A stretch of DNA of 64,000 nt. Origin: Mucilaginibacter gossypiicola. GTDB lineage: Bacteria > Bacteroidota > Bacteroidia > Sphingobacteriales > Sphingobacteriaceae. The position numbers and the translations under genes were made by a program. The notes below the pieces were generated by a model. That model had not been told where the DNA came from, ran no database searches, and was given only the letters and a program-made list of their open reading frames with translations. Positions 1-10,303 of this stretch are shown here, one piece after another. Positions within the stretch are counted from its first letter, which is position 1, and every line of letters starts with the position of its first letter. Location: positions 186,001-250,000 of the forward strand of contig NZ_FOCL01000005.1 of the NCBI RefSeq assembly GCF_900110105.1. Direction: 5' to 3'.

Positions 1-2
1 AC

Positions 3-3000
3 ACCGACATCAGCATGGGACTACCGCACTTATCACTGGCCTTAGGACCGCTCATCTATTTTTATGTAGGAAACATAGCAAAGCCCGACTACAAATTCCG
101 CACCCTCGACCTGATACATTTCTGTCCCTCGCTGGTGGAGGAAATGTCGGCTATTTACGATTCATCAAGTATACCATGGTTGAACACATTACTTCAATTC
201 ATGGTATTCATTTCGGTTTGCGCCTACTTGTATGCCGCTCAGGTGCTGATCAAAGACTTTTCCCTTGCGTTAAAATTTAATGGCGGCGACCGTTACCGGC
301 TGAAATTACGCCGATTGCATAATGTAGTGAGAGGTTTCGCCTTTCTATGGTTATTGTGGATCCCTTTTTACATCGCCGCTTGCTTAGATCCCCACAGCCA
401 GTCAATGCACTTGTTCCGTCCATTATACTTGCTATTGGCAGCATCAGCGATAGGTGCGGCCGGCATGGTGATCTTAAGGCCTGAAATCAACTTGCCTACA
501 GATGAACCCTATTTTTTGAAATCGCCATCGCCTGATGCCGTTAAGCAAAGGGCCGGCTGGCTTAAACAAATGATGAGAAAAGGGGCTTACTACAAAGACC
601 CTGATTTGAGTTTGCCCACCCTGGCTGACAAGCTTGGGTTGACCACTCACGAATTGTCTGCGGTAATCAATACCGTATTTAAACAAAGCTTCAATGACTT
701 TGTAAATGAGTTTCGTGTAGCAGATGTAGTCAGTAAGCTGCAGAATCCGGCTTTTGAAAAGTTCACCCTGGAGGGCATAGCTTATGATTCCGGTTTTAAC
801 TCGCCCAGCACCTTTCACCGCGCGTTCAAGCGGGTGACTGGAGAAACGCCTGCAGCGTATAAAAAACAACTGTCATCTTATAATTTGACATATGGTTCCC
901 GGCCAGCACCGGTAATTTCGTACCAGGTAACCCGGAATCATATGTTTAAAAATTATCTGAAAATTGCCTGGCGGAACACGACCAGGAACAAAGCTTCTTC
1001 ATTGATCAATATCAGCGGCCTGGCGGTAGGAATGGCCGTTGCCATGCTCATTGGTTTATGGATATGGGACGAGGTGTCGTTTAATAAATTCAACACGAAT
1101 TATGACCACATCGTGCAGGTACTGGCCAATAAGCATGTCGGCGGGGGAATTGCGACGCAGGCCTCGCAGCCTTTTCCGCTGTCAGCAGAATTACGGGGGC
1201 AGTACGGTAGCGACTTCAAAGCTGTTGCTGCCACCGTTATCTACGAGCAGAATATCAATTATAATAATCATGCCTTTTCCCGAGTCGGCTGTTTTTCCGA
1301 ACCTTCACTAACCGATATCTTCACGCTGCATATGGTGAAAGGATCGAAAGAAGCGTACAAGATACCGGGCACCATACTGATCAATGAATCACTGGCGCGG
1401 GCTGTGTTCGGAAATGCTGACCCCATCAATAAAACAATCAAGATCAGCGATGCCTACCTGGTTCAGGTTGGCGGAGTGTATCAGGACCTGCCTCAAAATA
1501 CGCAGCTGGGCAGTGTTGAATTTATTGCGCCTATCCGTCTCCTGTTTAAAAATTCAGGAGATATGAATAACTGGTATGACAGTTCTTTTCAGATTTTTGC
1601 CTTACTGAATGAAGGAAGCCAGTTGCCGCAGGTAGCCCATAAAATACAGAACATCCTGAGTGACCGCAGAAAAGATCCTACAAAACCCGCGTTGGTATTA
1701 TTTCCGATGCATCAGTGGCATCTCTACGAGTTTAAAGATGGCATTGCTGTTGCAGGTCGTCTGCAGTTCATATGGCTTTTTGGCATTATCGGCTTATTTG
1801 TTTTATTGCTGGCCTGCATTAATTTCATGAATCTGAGCACGGCCAGGAGCGAAAAGCGTGCAAAGGAAGTGGGGATACGCAAGGCCATCGGCTCCCTGCG
1901 CGGGCAGTTGGTGACGCAGTTCCTCAGCGAATCTTTTCTAATTGTAGCTATATCGTTCCTGATCGCCGTTCTGCTGACCTGGCTGAGCCTGCCATTTTTT
2001 AACGACATTTCGGGCAAGCACCTGCACCTGATCTGGAATGACCCGCTGGTATGGTTCATCTGTTTTTGCTTTTGCCTCCTAACCGCACTTATCGCAGGCA
2101 GTTATCCGGCACTTTACTTATCATCCTTTAATGCTGTCAAAGTATTGAAGGGAACATTTAAGGCTGGACCAATGGCAGCAATGCCCCGCAAAGTATTGGT
2201 GGTTCTTCAGTTTGCTGTTTCTGTTACGATCATCATCGGGACCATCGTTGTTTTTAAACAAATTGAATTCGCGAAGGACAGGCCGGTAGGCTATAACCGG
2301 GACAACCTTGTTTCGATCCCTTATAATGCGATTAAAGAGTATAGCGCTTTCCGCCAGGAACTGTTGAACACCGGCGCAGTATCCGGCGTATCCCCATCGT
2401 CCAATCCTACAACAGAAACCTGGTCGTCGGCAGATAATCTGAGCTGGAGAGGAAAAGATCCCAACCGGCAGGAGGCTTTCGGCACGGTGTTGATCGATCC
2501 GGATTTTGGCAGTGTGGTGGGCTGGAAAATGAAGGAAGGCCGGGATTTCTCCAGGCAATTTTTGAGTGATTCATCAGGCTTTTTGTTTAATGAGGCAGCC
2601 ATCAGGCAAATGGGGTTGAAAGAACCGGTTGGCGAAACCATTAAATGGCATGGCAAAAACTGGAAGGTGCTGGGCGTGGTGAAAAACATGGTCATGAATT
2701 CACCTTTCGAACCGGTAACCCCGGTGGTATTTTTGGTGGATGACCGGGAGCGGTCGTTCAATGTGATTATTTTGAAACTCAGGAACGATGTGCCTGCATC
2801 CGTTGCACTCGCCAGGATCGAAGCGGTCTTTAAAAAATTCGCGCCGGAAGCGCCTTTTAATTACAAATTTGCGGATAGTGAATACGCGCAAAAATTCTTA
2901 GCGGAAGAACGTACGGGAAAGCTGGCGTCCGTGTTCGCGGTGCTCGCTATCTTTATCTCCTGTCTTGGATTATTCGGAGTGGCATCATTTGTAGCAGAAC

Positions 3001-3296
3001 AACGCATCAAGGAGATCGGTATCCGCAAGGTGTTGGGCGCGTCCGTAATTAGCATCTGGGGTTCTTTATCGAAAGAATTTATCATACTTGTGGGAATCGC
3101 GTTGCTCATCGCCGTTCCCTTATCCTGGTATTTTATGCATCAGTGGCTGCAGCATTATACTTACCGTACCGGATTGTCATGGTGGGTTTTCGTACTTACC
3201 GCAGCAGGCGCTTTACTGATCACTTTAATAACTGTCAGTTACCACAGCATTAAAGCAGCATTGACCAATCCGGTGAAAAGCCTTCGGTCGGAATGA
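3..3296 (+). CDS. AraC-type regulator fused to FtsX/MacB-type ABC transporter permease (5' partial)
   Basis: The reading frame is open from base 3, so the true start lies upstream and the N-terminus is missing. Residue numbers count from the Met at base 15. Residues 1-155 hold several hydrophobic segments, as in membrane-anchored AraC regulators of Bacteroidota. Residues about 177-285 form an AraC-type double helix-turn-helix, with GIAYDSGFNSPSTFHRAFKR in the second helix pair. From residue 310 (base 942) the sequence reads MFKNYLKIAWRNTTRNK, which looks exactly like the usual start of a stand-alone permease. Two MacB-like periplasmic stretches and two FtsX units follow (about 585-705 and 965-1085, with the repeated motifs KEVGIRKAIGS and KEIGIRKVLGA). 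No ATPase gene is adjacent. The permease half looks complete. The transported substrate cannot be told. There is no stop codon between the halves, so this is either a true fusion or loss of an intergenic stop. Confidence 0.85.
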   Translation, partial: TDISMGLPHLSLALGPLIYFYVGNIAKPDYKFRTLDLIHFCPSLVEEMSAIYDSSSIPWLNTLLQFMVFISVCAYLYAAQVLIKDFSLALKFNGGDRYRLKLRRLHNVVRGFAFLWLLWIPFYIAACLDPHSQSMHLFRPLYLLLAASAIGAAGMVILRPEINLPTDEPYFLKSPSPDAVKQRAGWLKQMMRKGAYYKDPDLSLPTLADKLGLTTHELSAVINTVFKQSFNDFVNEFRVADVVSKLQNPAFEKFTLEGIAYDSGFNSPSTFHRAFKRVTGETPAAYKKQLSSYNLTYGSRPAPVISYQVTRNHMFKNYLKIAWRNTTRNKASSLINISGLAVGMAVAMLIGLWIWDEVSFNKFNTNYDHIVQVLANKHVGGGIATQASQPFPLSAELRGQYGSDFKAVAATVIYEQNINYNNHAFSRVGCFSEPSLTDIFTLHMVKGSKEAYKIPGTILINESLARAVFGNADPINKTIKISDAYLVQVGGVYQDLPQNTQLGSVEFIAPIRLLFKNSGDMNNWYDSSFQIFALLNEGSQLPQVAHKIQNILSDRRKDPTKPALVLFPMHQWHLYEFKDGIAVAGRLQFIWLFGIIGLFVLLLACINFMNLSTARSEKRAKEVGIRKAIGSLRGQLVTQFLSESFLIVAISFLIAVLLTWLSLPFFNDISGKHLHLIWNDPLVWFICFCFCLLTALIAGSYPALYLSSFNAVKVLKGTFKAGPMAAMPRKVLVVLQFAVSVTIIIGTIVVFKQIEFAKDRPVGYNRDNLVSIPYNAIKEYSAFRQELLNTGAVSGVSPSSNPTTETWSSADNLSWRGKDPNRQEAFGTVLIDPDFGSVVGWKMKEGRDFSRQFLSDSSGFLFNEAAIRQMGLKEPVGETIKWHGKNWKVLGVVKNMVMNSPFEPVTPVVFLVDDRERSFNVIILKLRNDVPASVALARIEAVFKKFAPEAPFNYKFADSEYAQKFLAEERTGKLASVFAVLAIFISCLGLFGVASFVAEQRIKEIGIRKVLGASVISIWGSLSKEFIILVGIALLIAVPLSWYFMHQWLQHYTYRTGLSWWVFVLTAAGALLITLITVSYHSIKAALTNPVKSLRSE

Positions 3297-3646
3297 GGTT
3301 GCTACAAAGAACTTGGTCTCGCAAACGGATCCAGGGATTTAGTTGACTACGAGTTAGTGCGTTCCGGGGTGAGATACGGAATGCATTTTAGTTTATAATA
3401 TCTCTCCATGTTTGATTATACGCCTTGCTCCCGTAAGCTTTTAATAGGGGGGATTGTTAAGTACGATACCGTAAATTGCTTTTAAATAGTAGATTATCGC
3501 CGGGGGGGCATGGGGTAGTGAGGATGTAAATTTTTCTTTTGCAGAAATTGTAAACTCATCATGTGTCATTTACATCTTTTCAAAAAAGAACAAAATATTT
3601 TTATTGTGGATAGTTCTTTTTTCTTCGATGGTCGTCTTATGCATAT
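3297..3646. other. Noncoding gap upstream of the FecR gene
   Basis: About 350 bases with no credible gene. In particular there is no ECF sigma-factor gene, the normal upstream neighbour of a FecR gene. It contains two G-runs (about 3447-3452 and 3502-3508). Near 3533-3540 is TTCTTTTG, which fits seven of eight positions of the Bacteroidota -7 box TAnnTTTG and could be the promoter of the FecR gene. I could not find a matching -33 element. Confidence 0.4.
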
Positions 3647-4840
3647 ATGGACCAAAGAGCACTGGATACTTTCCTGAAAAAATTTGCTGAAAACCAACAC
3701 ACGGAGCAGGAGCATGAACGCTTTATCACGTGGCTCAACGCTCTTCCCGAAAAGGAAGTTGAACGTTTGTTGGATCAATACGGCGATCTGTTCCGGGCAC
3801 TTTCTGATCATGAACCTGCAAAACATCCCGAACTGTTGAACAAAATAGAGGCGAAAATTGATACCATGGAGCTTGACAACGAACCGGTACATATTAAGCC
3901 AATAAGGAGATCACACAAAAAATACTTTGCAGTTGCAGCTGCTATATTACTGTTGGTAACTATAGGTGTAATTACCAGGAAGTTTGCCGGAAAGCATGAT
4001 CTGTATGCGACTAATGCCATTGCGCAAAAAATAATACCGGGCGGAAATAAAGCCGTTTTAACATTGGCCGATGGGTCACAAATTATCCTTGACAGCGCCA
4101 AAAGAGGTTTGCTGGCCAGTCAGCAAAATATTTCAGTAAAAAAAGCAACAGATGGCCAGCTAATTTACGATGCCTCCGGGCAAAAGCAAAGCAATCAAAG
4201 CAATGATCAGTTGGCTTATAATACGATCTCTATACCTAAGGGCGGCCAGTACCAGGTTGTTTTGCCCGATGGTACAAAAGTTTGGTTAAATGCCGCGTCG
4301 TCACTTAAATTTCCGGTTGCCTTTAAAGGTAAAGAGCGCAATGTCGAATTATCCGGCGAAGGATATTTTGAAGTTGCCAAGAATAAAGCGATGCCTTTCA
4401 GGGTTGCTGTAAACCATACCACTGTTGAGGTTTTGGGTACCCACTTTAATATTATGGGCTACGGAGATGAAGCCTCAACCAACACTACTTTATTAGAAGG
4501 TTCGGTGAAAATAATTTCGGGAGATAAGCAGAAGCTGATCATCCCCGGCGAACAGGCGCGGGTAAGCGATGGTATAGAAGTGGCAAAAGTGAATGCCGCG
4601 CAGGCCATTGCCTGGAAAAACGGGAATTTCAATTTCGCGCACGAAAATATAGAGACAATTATGCGCAAGGTGGCGCGCTGGTATGATGTAAACATACAAT
4701 ACCAGGGTACAACAACACATGAAGGTTTTGTAGGGACGGTTCCGCGTTCTGAAAATATATCTGAAGTTTTAAACGCCCTTGAATTAACCGGATTGGTACA
4801 CTTTAAGATAGTTGAAAGGAGGGTTATAGTTATGCCATAG
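3647..4840 (+). CDS. FecR family anti-sigma factor
   Basis: This 397-residue inner-membrane protein has the FecR architecture of Bacteroidota. There is a short cytoplasmic N-terminal sigma-binding region (1-90), one transmembrane helix at about 93-110, a periplasmic FecR domain (about 195-300, with the PKGGQYQVVLPDGTKVWLNA signature) and a C-terminal DUF4974-type domain (about 320-395). Such proteins hold an ECF sigma factor inactive until the STN domain of a loaded SusC-type transporter signals through the periplasm. The next gene encodes a SusC with an STN domain, which fits this pairing. What is odd is that no sigma factor gene lies next to it: the upstream neighbour is a permease on the same strand. 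The partner sigma factor must be elsewhere, or this is an orphan. The family call is sure; the partner is inference. Confidence 0.93.
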   Translation: MDQRALDTFLKKFAENQHTEQEHERFITWLNALPEKEVERLLDQYGDLFRALSDHEPAKHPELLNKIEAKIDTMELDNEPVHIKPIRRSHKKYFAVAAAILLLVTIGVITRKFAGKHDLYATNAIAQKIIPGGNKAVLTLADGSQIILDSAKRGLLASQQNISVKKATDGQLIYDASGQKQSNQSNDQLAYNTISIPKGGQYQVVLPDGTKVWLNAASSLKFPVAFKGKERNVELSGEGYFEVAKNKAMPFRVAVNHTTVEVLGTHFNIMGYGDEASTNTTLLEGSVKIISGDKQKLIIPGEQARVSDGIEVAKVNAAQAIAWKNGNFNFAHENIETIMRKVARWYDVNIQYQGTTTHEGFVGTVPRSENISEVLNALELTGLVHFKIVERRVIVMP

Positions 4841-4971
4841 ATCTACCCATGGTATAAACTTAAAAACGAAACCGGAAGTGCAGCGAACACTCCCGGCCAG
4901 TGCCTGAGTTTATAACCGATATATAATTGATCCACAACGATAAACCAATTAAACCCAAACATTTCAAAGAT

Positions 4972-7900
4972 ATGAAATTTTATACTCTTACCGGGTATAG
5001 GCGCTCTGCCTATATCCATAAATTTCTGTTGGTGATGAAACTTACCATCGTTTTATTGATCACAGCTTTTGTACAGGTATCACTTGCAGGTCATGCGCAA
5101 AACGTAACATATTCAGGAAAAAACACCTCTATTATACAGGTATTTAACGAAATACAAAATCAAACCGGCTACACTTTTCTTTATACCGATGAAATGCTTA
5201 ACGGCGCTAACCCGGTAAGTGTAGATTTTAAAAATACCCCGCTTAACGATGTGCTTAAAACCTGTTTCCGCAACCAGCCGCTTACTTATGCATTAAAAAA
5301 TAAGCTCATCATTGTACAGCGGAAATTAACGGTCCGGACTCAAATTGATGAAACGCCCGTAGTACAGGCTATTATAGTAAAAGGAAAAGTAACCGACGAG
5401 AAGGGTGGGCCTCTCCCGGGTGTTACTGTAACTCTTAAAGGAAAAGCCATTAATACCTCAACAGATAATTCAGGCGCTTATTCCATCACTATACCCGCGG
5501 GCGAAACAAATGCTGTATTGGTTTACAGTTTTGTAGGTTTTGATTCGCAGGAAGTAACTGTAGGAAGCCAAACTGTTATCAATATCAAACTTAATGTTAC
5601 TGATAACAAACTGAATGAGATAGTGGTTGTAGGTTACGGCACACAAAAACGCGCTACATTAACAGGTTCGGTAGCTACTGTAAGCGCTAAATCATTTGAA
5701 GATAAAGGAAGCCTTGCAAACCCTTTCCAGGCGTTACAAGGGCAGGTTCCGGGCGTACTGATATCAAGAGGTTCGGCCGCGCCGGGCAATGAGGGATGGA
5801 ATATCAAGATCAGGGGAGCGTCGTCAATCAATCCTACAGACGCGCTGGTGGTTATTGACGGTGTTGCGGCTGTTGGGGTACGCTCGCTTGATGCTATCAA
5901 TCCTAATGATATCGAAAGCATGTCGTTCCTGAAAGATGCCTCGGCTGCTATTTATGGTGCCAGGGCCGCTGGCGGCGTGGTATTGATCACCACTAAAAAA
6001 GCTAAGGCCGGCAAAACGGTAGTACAATACGATGGTTCTTTTTCGAGCAAGATAGTTGGTTTACAGCCTCATTTAATGAATGTGGAACAATGGGCCAAAG
6101 GCGTAATTACAGCCCGAACAAATGACGGTTTTGATGACAGCGACGTATGGATCAAATACGGTAAGCTTGCTTTAGCCAACCTGAATAATTATATCGACAT
6201 TAAAACCTATGGCAGCAACCCGATTTCCAATTTTAACGATGTAAACGATTATGTGTTTTTTAACAATAGCTGGTCGGATGTTTTATGGGGTACAGCCAAT
6301 TCTACACAAAATAATATCAGTGTAGCCGGCCGTAACGAGAGGTCGGGTTACAGGCTTTCGTTAGGCTATATGGACGACGGAAGCATACTGCGCTGGGGCG
6401 ATAACTCTAATAAACGATATAATGTGCGTTTGGCAAATGATTTTCAAATAGGCAACAAAGTGAAGATCGAATCCAATATCGCTTATGATCGTAACGACGT
6501 TTTAACGCCTACCATGATCAATAGCGTGCTTGGGCAGTACGCCCAGCCGGGTATGCCAATATCAACCATCAATGGCGGCCCTTACGCGTGGGGCGGCCAG
6601 CTTAACCCTAACTGGCAGGCCAAACTTGGCGGAGACGACCGGCTGACAAAAGCCAACGTTTATATTAACGAAAAAATTAATTACGACATTATAAAGAGCC
6701 TGAAGTTTGTCGCTACGCTTGGTTACAATACAAATAATGCTAACCGGTACACGCAGCAAAATTCAATTCAGTGGTATAATTATCTGGGTACCGTACCGGG
6801 TGTTACCAACCCAACCCAGGATGCGGCTTATTTTAAAAGGGCCAACCTGAGTGAAGACTATTACAATGCCAATGCCTACTTCGAATACAAAAACACTTTT
6901 AAAACAGACCATTCTGTAGGTATTACAGTGGGCAGCCAGTATGAGCGCGACGAATATGATTACTTTGATGCCACCATTTTAAACCCGGTTTCGCAAGATC
7001 TGAAAGCTTTAGCTGGCATAGGCAACCAAACCAACAGCGAAGTTAAAAACCATTATGCTATTGGCTCGGCCTTCAGCAGGTTAAATTATGCCTATAAGCA
7101 GAAATACCTGCTCGAGGCAAATTTCAGGTACGATGGTTCTTCCAAATTTGCTGAAGCAGACAGGTGGAAATCATTTTACGGATTTTCGGCAGGCTGGAGG
7201 ATCAGTCAGGAAAATTTTATGAAAGGTTTTTCCTTTTTTAATGATCTGAAATTAAGGGCATCATACGGTGTTGTAGGTAATCAAAGCGGTATAGGCCTGT
7301 ATGATTACATTCAACAGCTGGTGTTAACTAAAACCGGTACTGTAACCAGCAACAATCCTATCCTTGGCTCAGGTCAGGCGGTAACTGTTGCACCCACCAA
7401 CGGGTTGGTTAGCCTGAACCGAACCTGGGAACGCATTAAAAATAGCAACATAGCCCTCGATTTCTCGATTTTGAACAGCCGCTTAAGCGGTACTGCCGAG
7501 TATTTTATTAAAGATAACGGTAACATGTTGTTGCCGCAAACCTACCCAACAATTTTAGGGGCACAGGCACCGGCCGCAAACATCGGTCACCTTAAAACTA
7601 ACGGATGGGAGGTAAGCCTTACCTGGGCCGATAAAATTGGAGAGGTTGGATATAATGTAGGCGGTAACATCAGCTACAACAAAAATAAGCTCATTAACAT
7701 AAACGGTGCTACAACCATTTACGGTGGCTATAATGCTGCAACCCAAGGTTACCCAATTGGTTCAGTATTTGGCCTGGAATATGCCGGGCGTATCCAGACA
7801 CAAGAGCAGGCCGACGCGGCGACCAAATTAATTGCCGGATCAGATATCCCGGGCGGTTCATATACAACCCATATTGGCGATAACTCTTACAAAGATCTTA

Positions 7901-8469
7901 ATGGAGACGGGAAAATAACCAGTGCCGATTATAAGTATTTAGGTACTGATGATCCTAAGTACACCTTTTCATTTAACGCGGGCGTGCAATGGAAGGGGTT
8001 TGACCTTTCGGTAATTTTTCAGGGTGTAGGCAGCAGGACTATTTTCAGGAATGGCGATGTATGGCGGGTACCATTCAGCTCCGTTTATCTGAATACTACT
8101 AACCAATCGGTAAACAATAACTGGACGCCCGATAACACCGGCGCTTATTATCCTAAGTACTCCACAAACGGTACGGTTAATTCATATAACTATCAGCCTT
8201 CTTCATGGTCGGTTGAAAATGGTGCTTACCTGCGTTTAAAAAACGCGGTGATAGGTTACACCTTGCCTCCAAAATTAATTTCTGCTACCAAATTCATATC
8301 AAAACTGCGTGTTTACGTGTCAGGGAACGACCTGTGGGAAAAAACTAAAATTAAAGACGGATGGGATCCTGAAGCACCGCGAAATGTGATCACTACAGAC
8401 GGCAGCCCTTATTTTGGCCGCTATCCGTTTTACAGATATTTAACCGCCGGTGTAAACGTTACCTTCTAA
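4972..8469 (+). CDS. SusC/RagA family TonB-dependent transporter with STN domain (SusC1)
   Basis: Outer-membrane beta-barrel for energy-dependent import of oligosaccharides together with the SusD lipoprotein encoded next. I start at the ATG at 4972 (MKFYTLTGYRRSA), typical for STN-bearing SusC proteins; an upstream in-frame TTG at 4927 is less likely. Order: signal peptide (about 20-42), STN domain (about 45-115, ending KNKLIIVQRK), carboxypeptidase-like beta-sandwich (about 130-215), TonB plug starting at EIVVVGYGTQ, and a 22-strand-type barrel ending in Phe (GVNVTF). Length about 1165 residues, normal. The STN domain implies trans-envelope signalling to the FecR protein encoded upstream. 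Only 11 bases separate it from susD. It is a close paralogue of the SusC at 38802-42113, which lacks the STN domain. Confidence 0.95.
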   Translation: MKFYTLTGYRRSAYIHKFLLVMKLTIVLLITAFVQVSLAGHAQNVTYSGKNTSIIQVFNEIQNQTGYTFLYTDEMLNGANPVSVDFKNTPLNDVLKTCFRNQPLTYALKNKLIIVQRKLTVRTQIDETPVVQAIIVKGKVTDEKGGPLPGVTVTLKGKAINTSTDNSGAYSITIPAGETNAVLVYSFVGFDSQEVTVGSQTVINIKLNVTDNKLNEIVVVGYGTQKRATLTGSVATVSAKSFEDKGSLANPFQALQGQVPGVLISRGSAAPGNEGWNIKIRGASSINPTDALVVIDGVAAVGVRSLDAINPNDIESMSFLKDASAAIYGARAAGGVVLITTKKAKAGKTVVQYDGSFSSKIVGLQPHLMNVEQWAKGVITARTNDGFDDSDVWIKYGKLALANLNNYIDIKTYGSNPISNFNDVNDYVFFNNSWSDVLWGTANSTQNNISVAGRNERSGYRLSLGYMDDGSILRWGDNSNKRYNVRLANDFQIGNKVKIESNIAYDRNDVLTPTMINSVLGQYAQPGMPISTINGGPYAWGGQLNPNWQAKLGGDDRLTKANVYINEKINYDIIKSLKFVATLGYNTNNANRYTQQNSIQWYNYLGTVPGVTNPTQDAAYFKRANLSEDYYNANAYFEYKNTFKTDHSVGITVGSQYERDEYDYFDATILNPVSQDLKALAGIGNQTNSEVKNHYAIGSAFSRLNYAYKQKYLLEANFRYDGSSKFAEADRWKSFYGFSAGWRISQENFMKGFSFFNDLKLRASYGVVGNQSGIGLYDYIQQLVLTKTGTVTSNNPILGSGQAVTVAPTNGLVSLNRTWERIKNSNIALDFSILNSRLSGTAEYFIKDNGNMLLPQTYPTILGAQAPAANIGHLKTNGWEVSLTWADKIGEVGYNVGGNISYNKNKLININGATTIYGGYNAATQGYPIGSVFGLEYAGRIQTQEQADAATKLIAGSDIPGGSYTTHIGDNSYKDLNGDGKITSADYKYLGTDDPKYTFSFNAGVQWKGFDLSVIFQGVGSRTIFRNGDVWRVPFSSVYLNTTNQSVNNNWTPDNTGAYYPKYSTNGTVNSYNYQPSSWSVENGAYLRLKNAVIGYTLPPKLISATKFISKLRVYVSGNDLWEKTKIKDGWDPEAPRNVITTDGSPYFGRYPFYRYLTAGVNVTF

Positions 8470-8480
8470 TTTTTAAAAAC

Positions 8481-10226
8481 ATGAAAACATTTAAGCATAA
8501 ATACATCGTAGCGTTTGCATTATTTGCTGCTGCATTCGGCTGCAAAAAGGCTTTGAATTTAAACCCGCAGGATACACTATCTGATGCGGCCTACTGGAAA
8601 AAAGCCAATGATTTTAAATTGGCTGCCAACGCGTTTTATTTATATGAACGCACCTTTGCAGGTACGGTAACAGATGGTGTGCACAGCGATCTGCGTTCAG
8701 ACCTGTTAACCAATAGTACCAAAAATATTTACAGTAACGGCACCAATAGCGTTGTTCAGTCGGATGGTACGTATAATACAGACTACCAGCGCATCCGGAA
8801 CATCAATTTCATGCTGGATAAAGCTTCAACTTATGCCGCCCCTGCCGAAATAAGCCAGTACGTGGCCGAAGCCAAATTTTTTAGGGCTTATATTTATTTT
8901 GATCTGCTGCAGGCTTTTGGCGGGGTAACGATAGTATCCAAACCGCTTGATACTAATGATCCGTTATTGACATCACCAAGGAATACAAGAGATGAAGTAG
9001 CCGATTTTATTATAGCTGATCTTAAAGCTGCCATCCCTGATCTGCCTTTAGAAAGCGTATTGAAATCTTCAGATGAAGGACGTGTAAGTAAGGGCGCAGC
9101 GGGCGCGTTTTTATCGAGGGTGGCCCTATATGAGGGTACCTGGCAAAAATTCAGGGGAAATACCAGCCGCGCCAATGCTTTATTGGATGTAGCCATCAAT
9201 TCCAGTAAAGATGTGATGACAAGCAGTCAATATGCCCTGTTTGGAACAACAGGTACCACGGTTGCCCTGGGCGATTCGGCATTGAAATACATGTTCATAC
9301 TTGAAAATACCAAATCAAATCCTGCAAGTGTAACCAAATCGGCCAATACCGAATATATTTTGGCCAACAGGTATGACGAAAATATCCGTATCTCCAACCT
9401 TAACATTACAAAAACCACTTTTGCCAACGGCAGTGTTGATTGGCCAACCCGCAAACTTGCCAATCTTTATTTATGCAGCGATGGCTTGCCTATCGATAAA
9501 TCGCCACTATTTAAAGGTTATGGCACCGCCCGTTCTGAATTTGCCAACAGGGATAAACGCATGCAATATACGCTTATGGTTACCGGTAACGATTACTGGA
9601 GTAACGCCAACTATCGCGTTACCTGGAAAAATGACGCTACCGATGTTGCCCACGCAGGTTACAAGCCTTTAGTATCCAATTTTGGTACAGGTTATCAAAA
9701 TCAAAAATGGGCATCAGAGCGTAATGTGGCAGACAATTATGAATCATATGATTATCCCGTGATCAGGTATGCCGAGGTATTGCTGAATTACGCCGAGGCC
9801 ACTTTTGAACGTAACGGATCCATTTCTGATGCCGATCTTAATATTTCTTTGAACCAGGTAAGGCACCGTGTAAACAGCGCTATGCCTTTGCTCACCAATG
9901 ATTTTGTTACTGCAAATGGTTTAGATATGCAAACGGAAATCAGGCGGGAGCGTTCCGTTGAACTTTACCATGAAGGTTTCCGCATAGACGACCTTAAGCG
10001 CTGGAAGACTGCCGGTACAGAAATGCCGATGCCTGCACTGGGTATTAAGTGGGCCGGTACCGAGTTCACCACCATATGGGCGGGTGCAAGTACCATTCCG
10101 CAGGATGCGAACGGTGTTTTGGTAATTGATAACAGCCGTACCTGGCAGGACAAAAATTACCTGTTGCCAATACCGCAGGACCAGATCAAGCTGAATAACA
10201 AATTAACGCAAAACCCTGGTTGGTAA
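8481..10226 (+). CDS. SusD/RagB family glycan-binding lipoprotein (SusD1)
   Basis: Surface lipoprotein that forms the lid of the SusC channel and binds glycan. A signal peptide ends in a lipobox with Cys21 (AAFGC), followed by KKALNLNPQDTLSDAAYWK, the usual SusD start. The tetratricopeptide-like SusD core includes VAEAKFFRAYIYFDLL and VIRYAEVLLNYAEA, and the C-terminus ends NNKLTQNPGW, characteristic of the family. Length 581 residues is usual. It lies 11 bases after susC1, in the same operon. It is clearly related to the SusD at 42119-43972 (shared DAA(Y/F) start, same VRHRVN/VRLRVN region and NPGW end). The ligand cannot be read from sequence; it is presumably the uronate-containing glycan handled by the neighbouring enzymes. 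Confidence 0.95.
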   Translation: MKTFKHKYIVAFALFAAAFGCKKALNLNPQDTLSDAAYWKKANDFKLAANAFYLYERTFAGTVTDGVHSDLRSDLLTNSTKNIYSNGTNSVVQSDGTYNTDYQRIRNINFMLDKASTYAAPAEISQYVAEAKFFRAYIYFDLLQAFGGVTIVSKPLDTNDPLLTSPRNTRDEVADFIIADLKAAIPDLPLESVLKSSDEGRVSKGAAGAFLSRVALYEGTWQKFRGNTSRANALLDVAINSSKDVMTSSQYALFGTTGTTVALGDSALKYMFILENTKSNPASVTKSANTEYILANRYDENIRISNLNITKTTFANGSVDWPTRKLANLYLCSDGLPIDKSPLFKGYGTARSEFANRDKRMQYTLMVTGNDYWSNANYRVTWKNDATDVAHAGYKPLVSNFGTGYQNQKWASERNVADNYESYDYPVIRYAEVLLNYAEATFERNGSISDADLNISLNQVRHRVNSAMPLLTNDFVTANGLDMQTEIRRERSVELYHEGFRIDDLKRWKTAGTEMPMPALGIKWAGTEFTTIWAGASTIPQDANGVLVIDNSRTWQDKNYLLPIPQDQIKLNNKLTQNPGW

Positions 10227-10303
10227 TGACCTTCCTGTATAAGAGTTATTAACCCTATACGATCAGTTACAGATCGGTAAAATATTCAAAAAAAGACCCA
10301 ATT

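Noticed and set aside
3440-3520. G-runs upstream of fecR as reversed copies of the composite promoter
   Set aside because: The single run at 3447 has no second run at 22-24 bp and the one at 3502 has the wrong spacing; neither points to a gene on the minus strand.
4927-4971. TTG start for SusC1 adding 15 residues
   Set aside because: The ATG at 4972 gives the standard N-terminus of STN-type SusC proteins; the added residues are polar and would precede the signal peptide.
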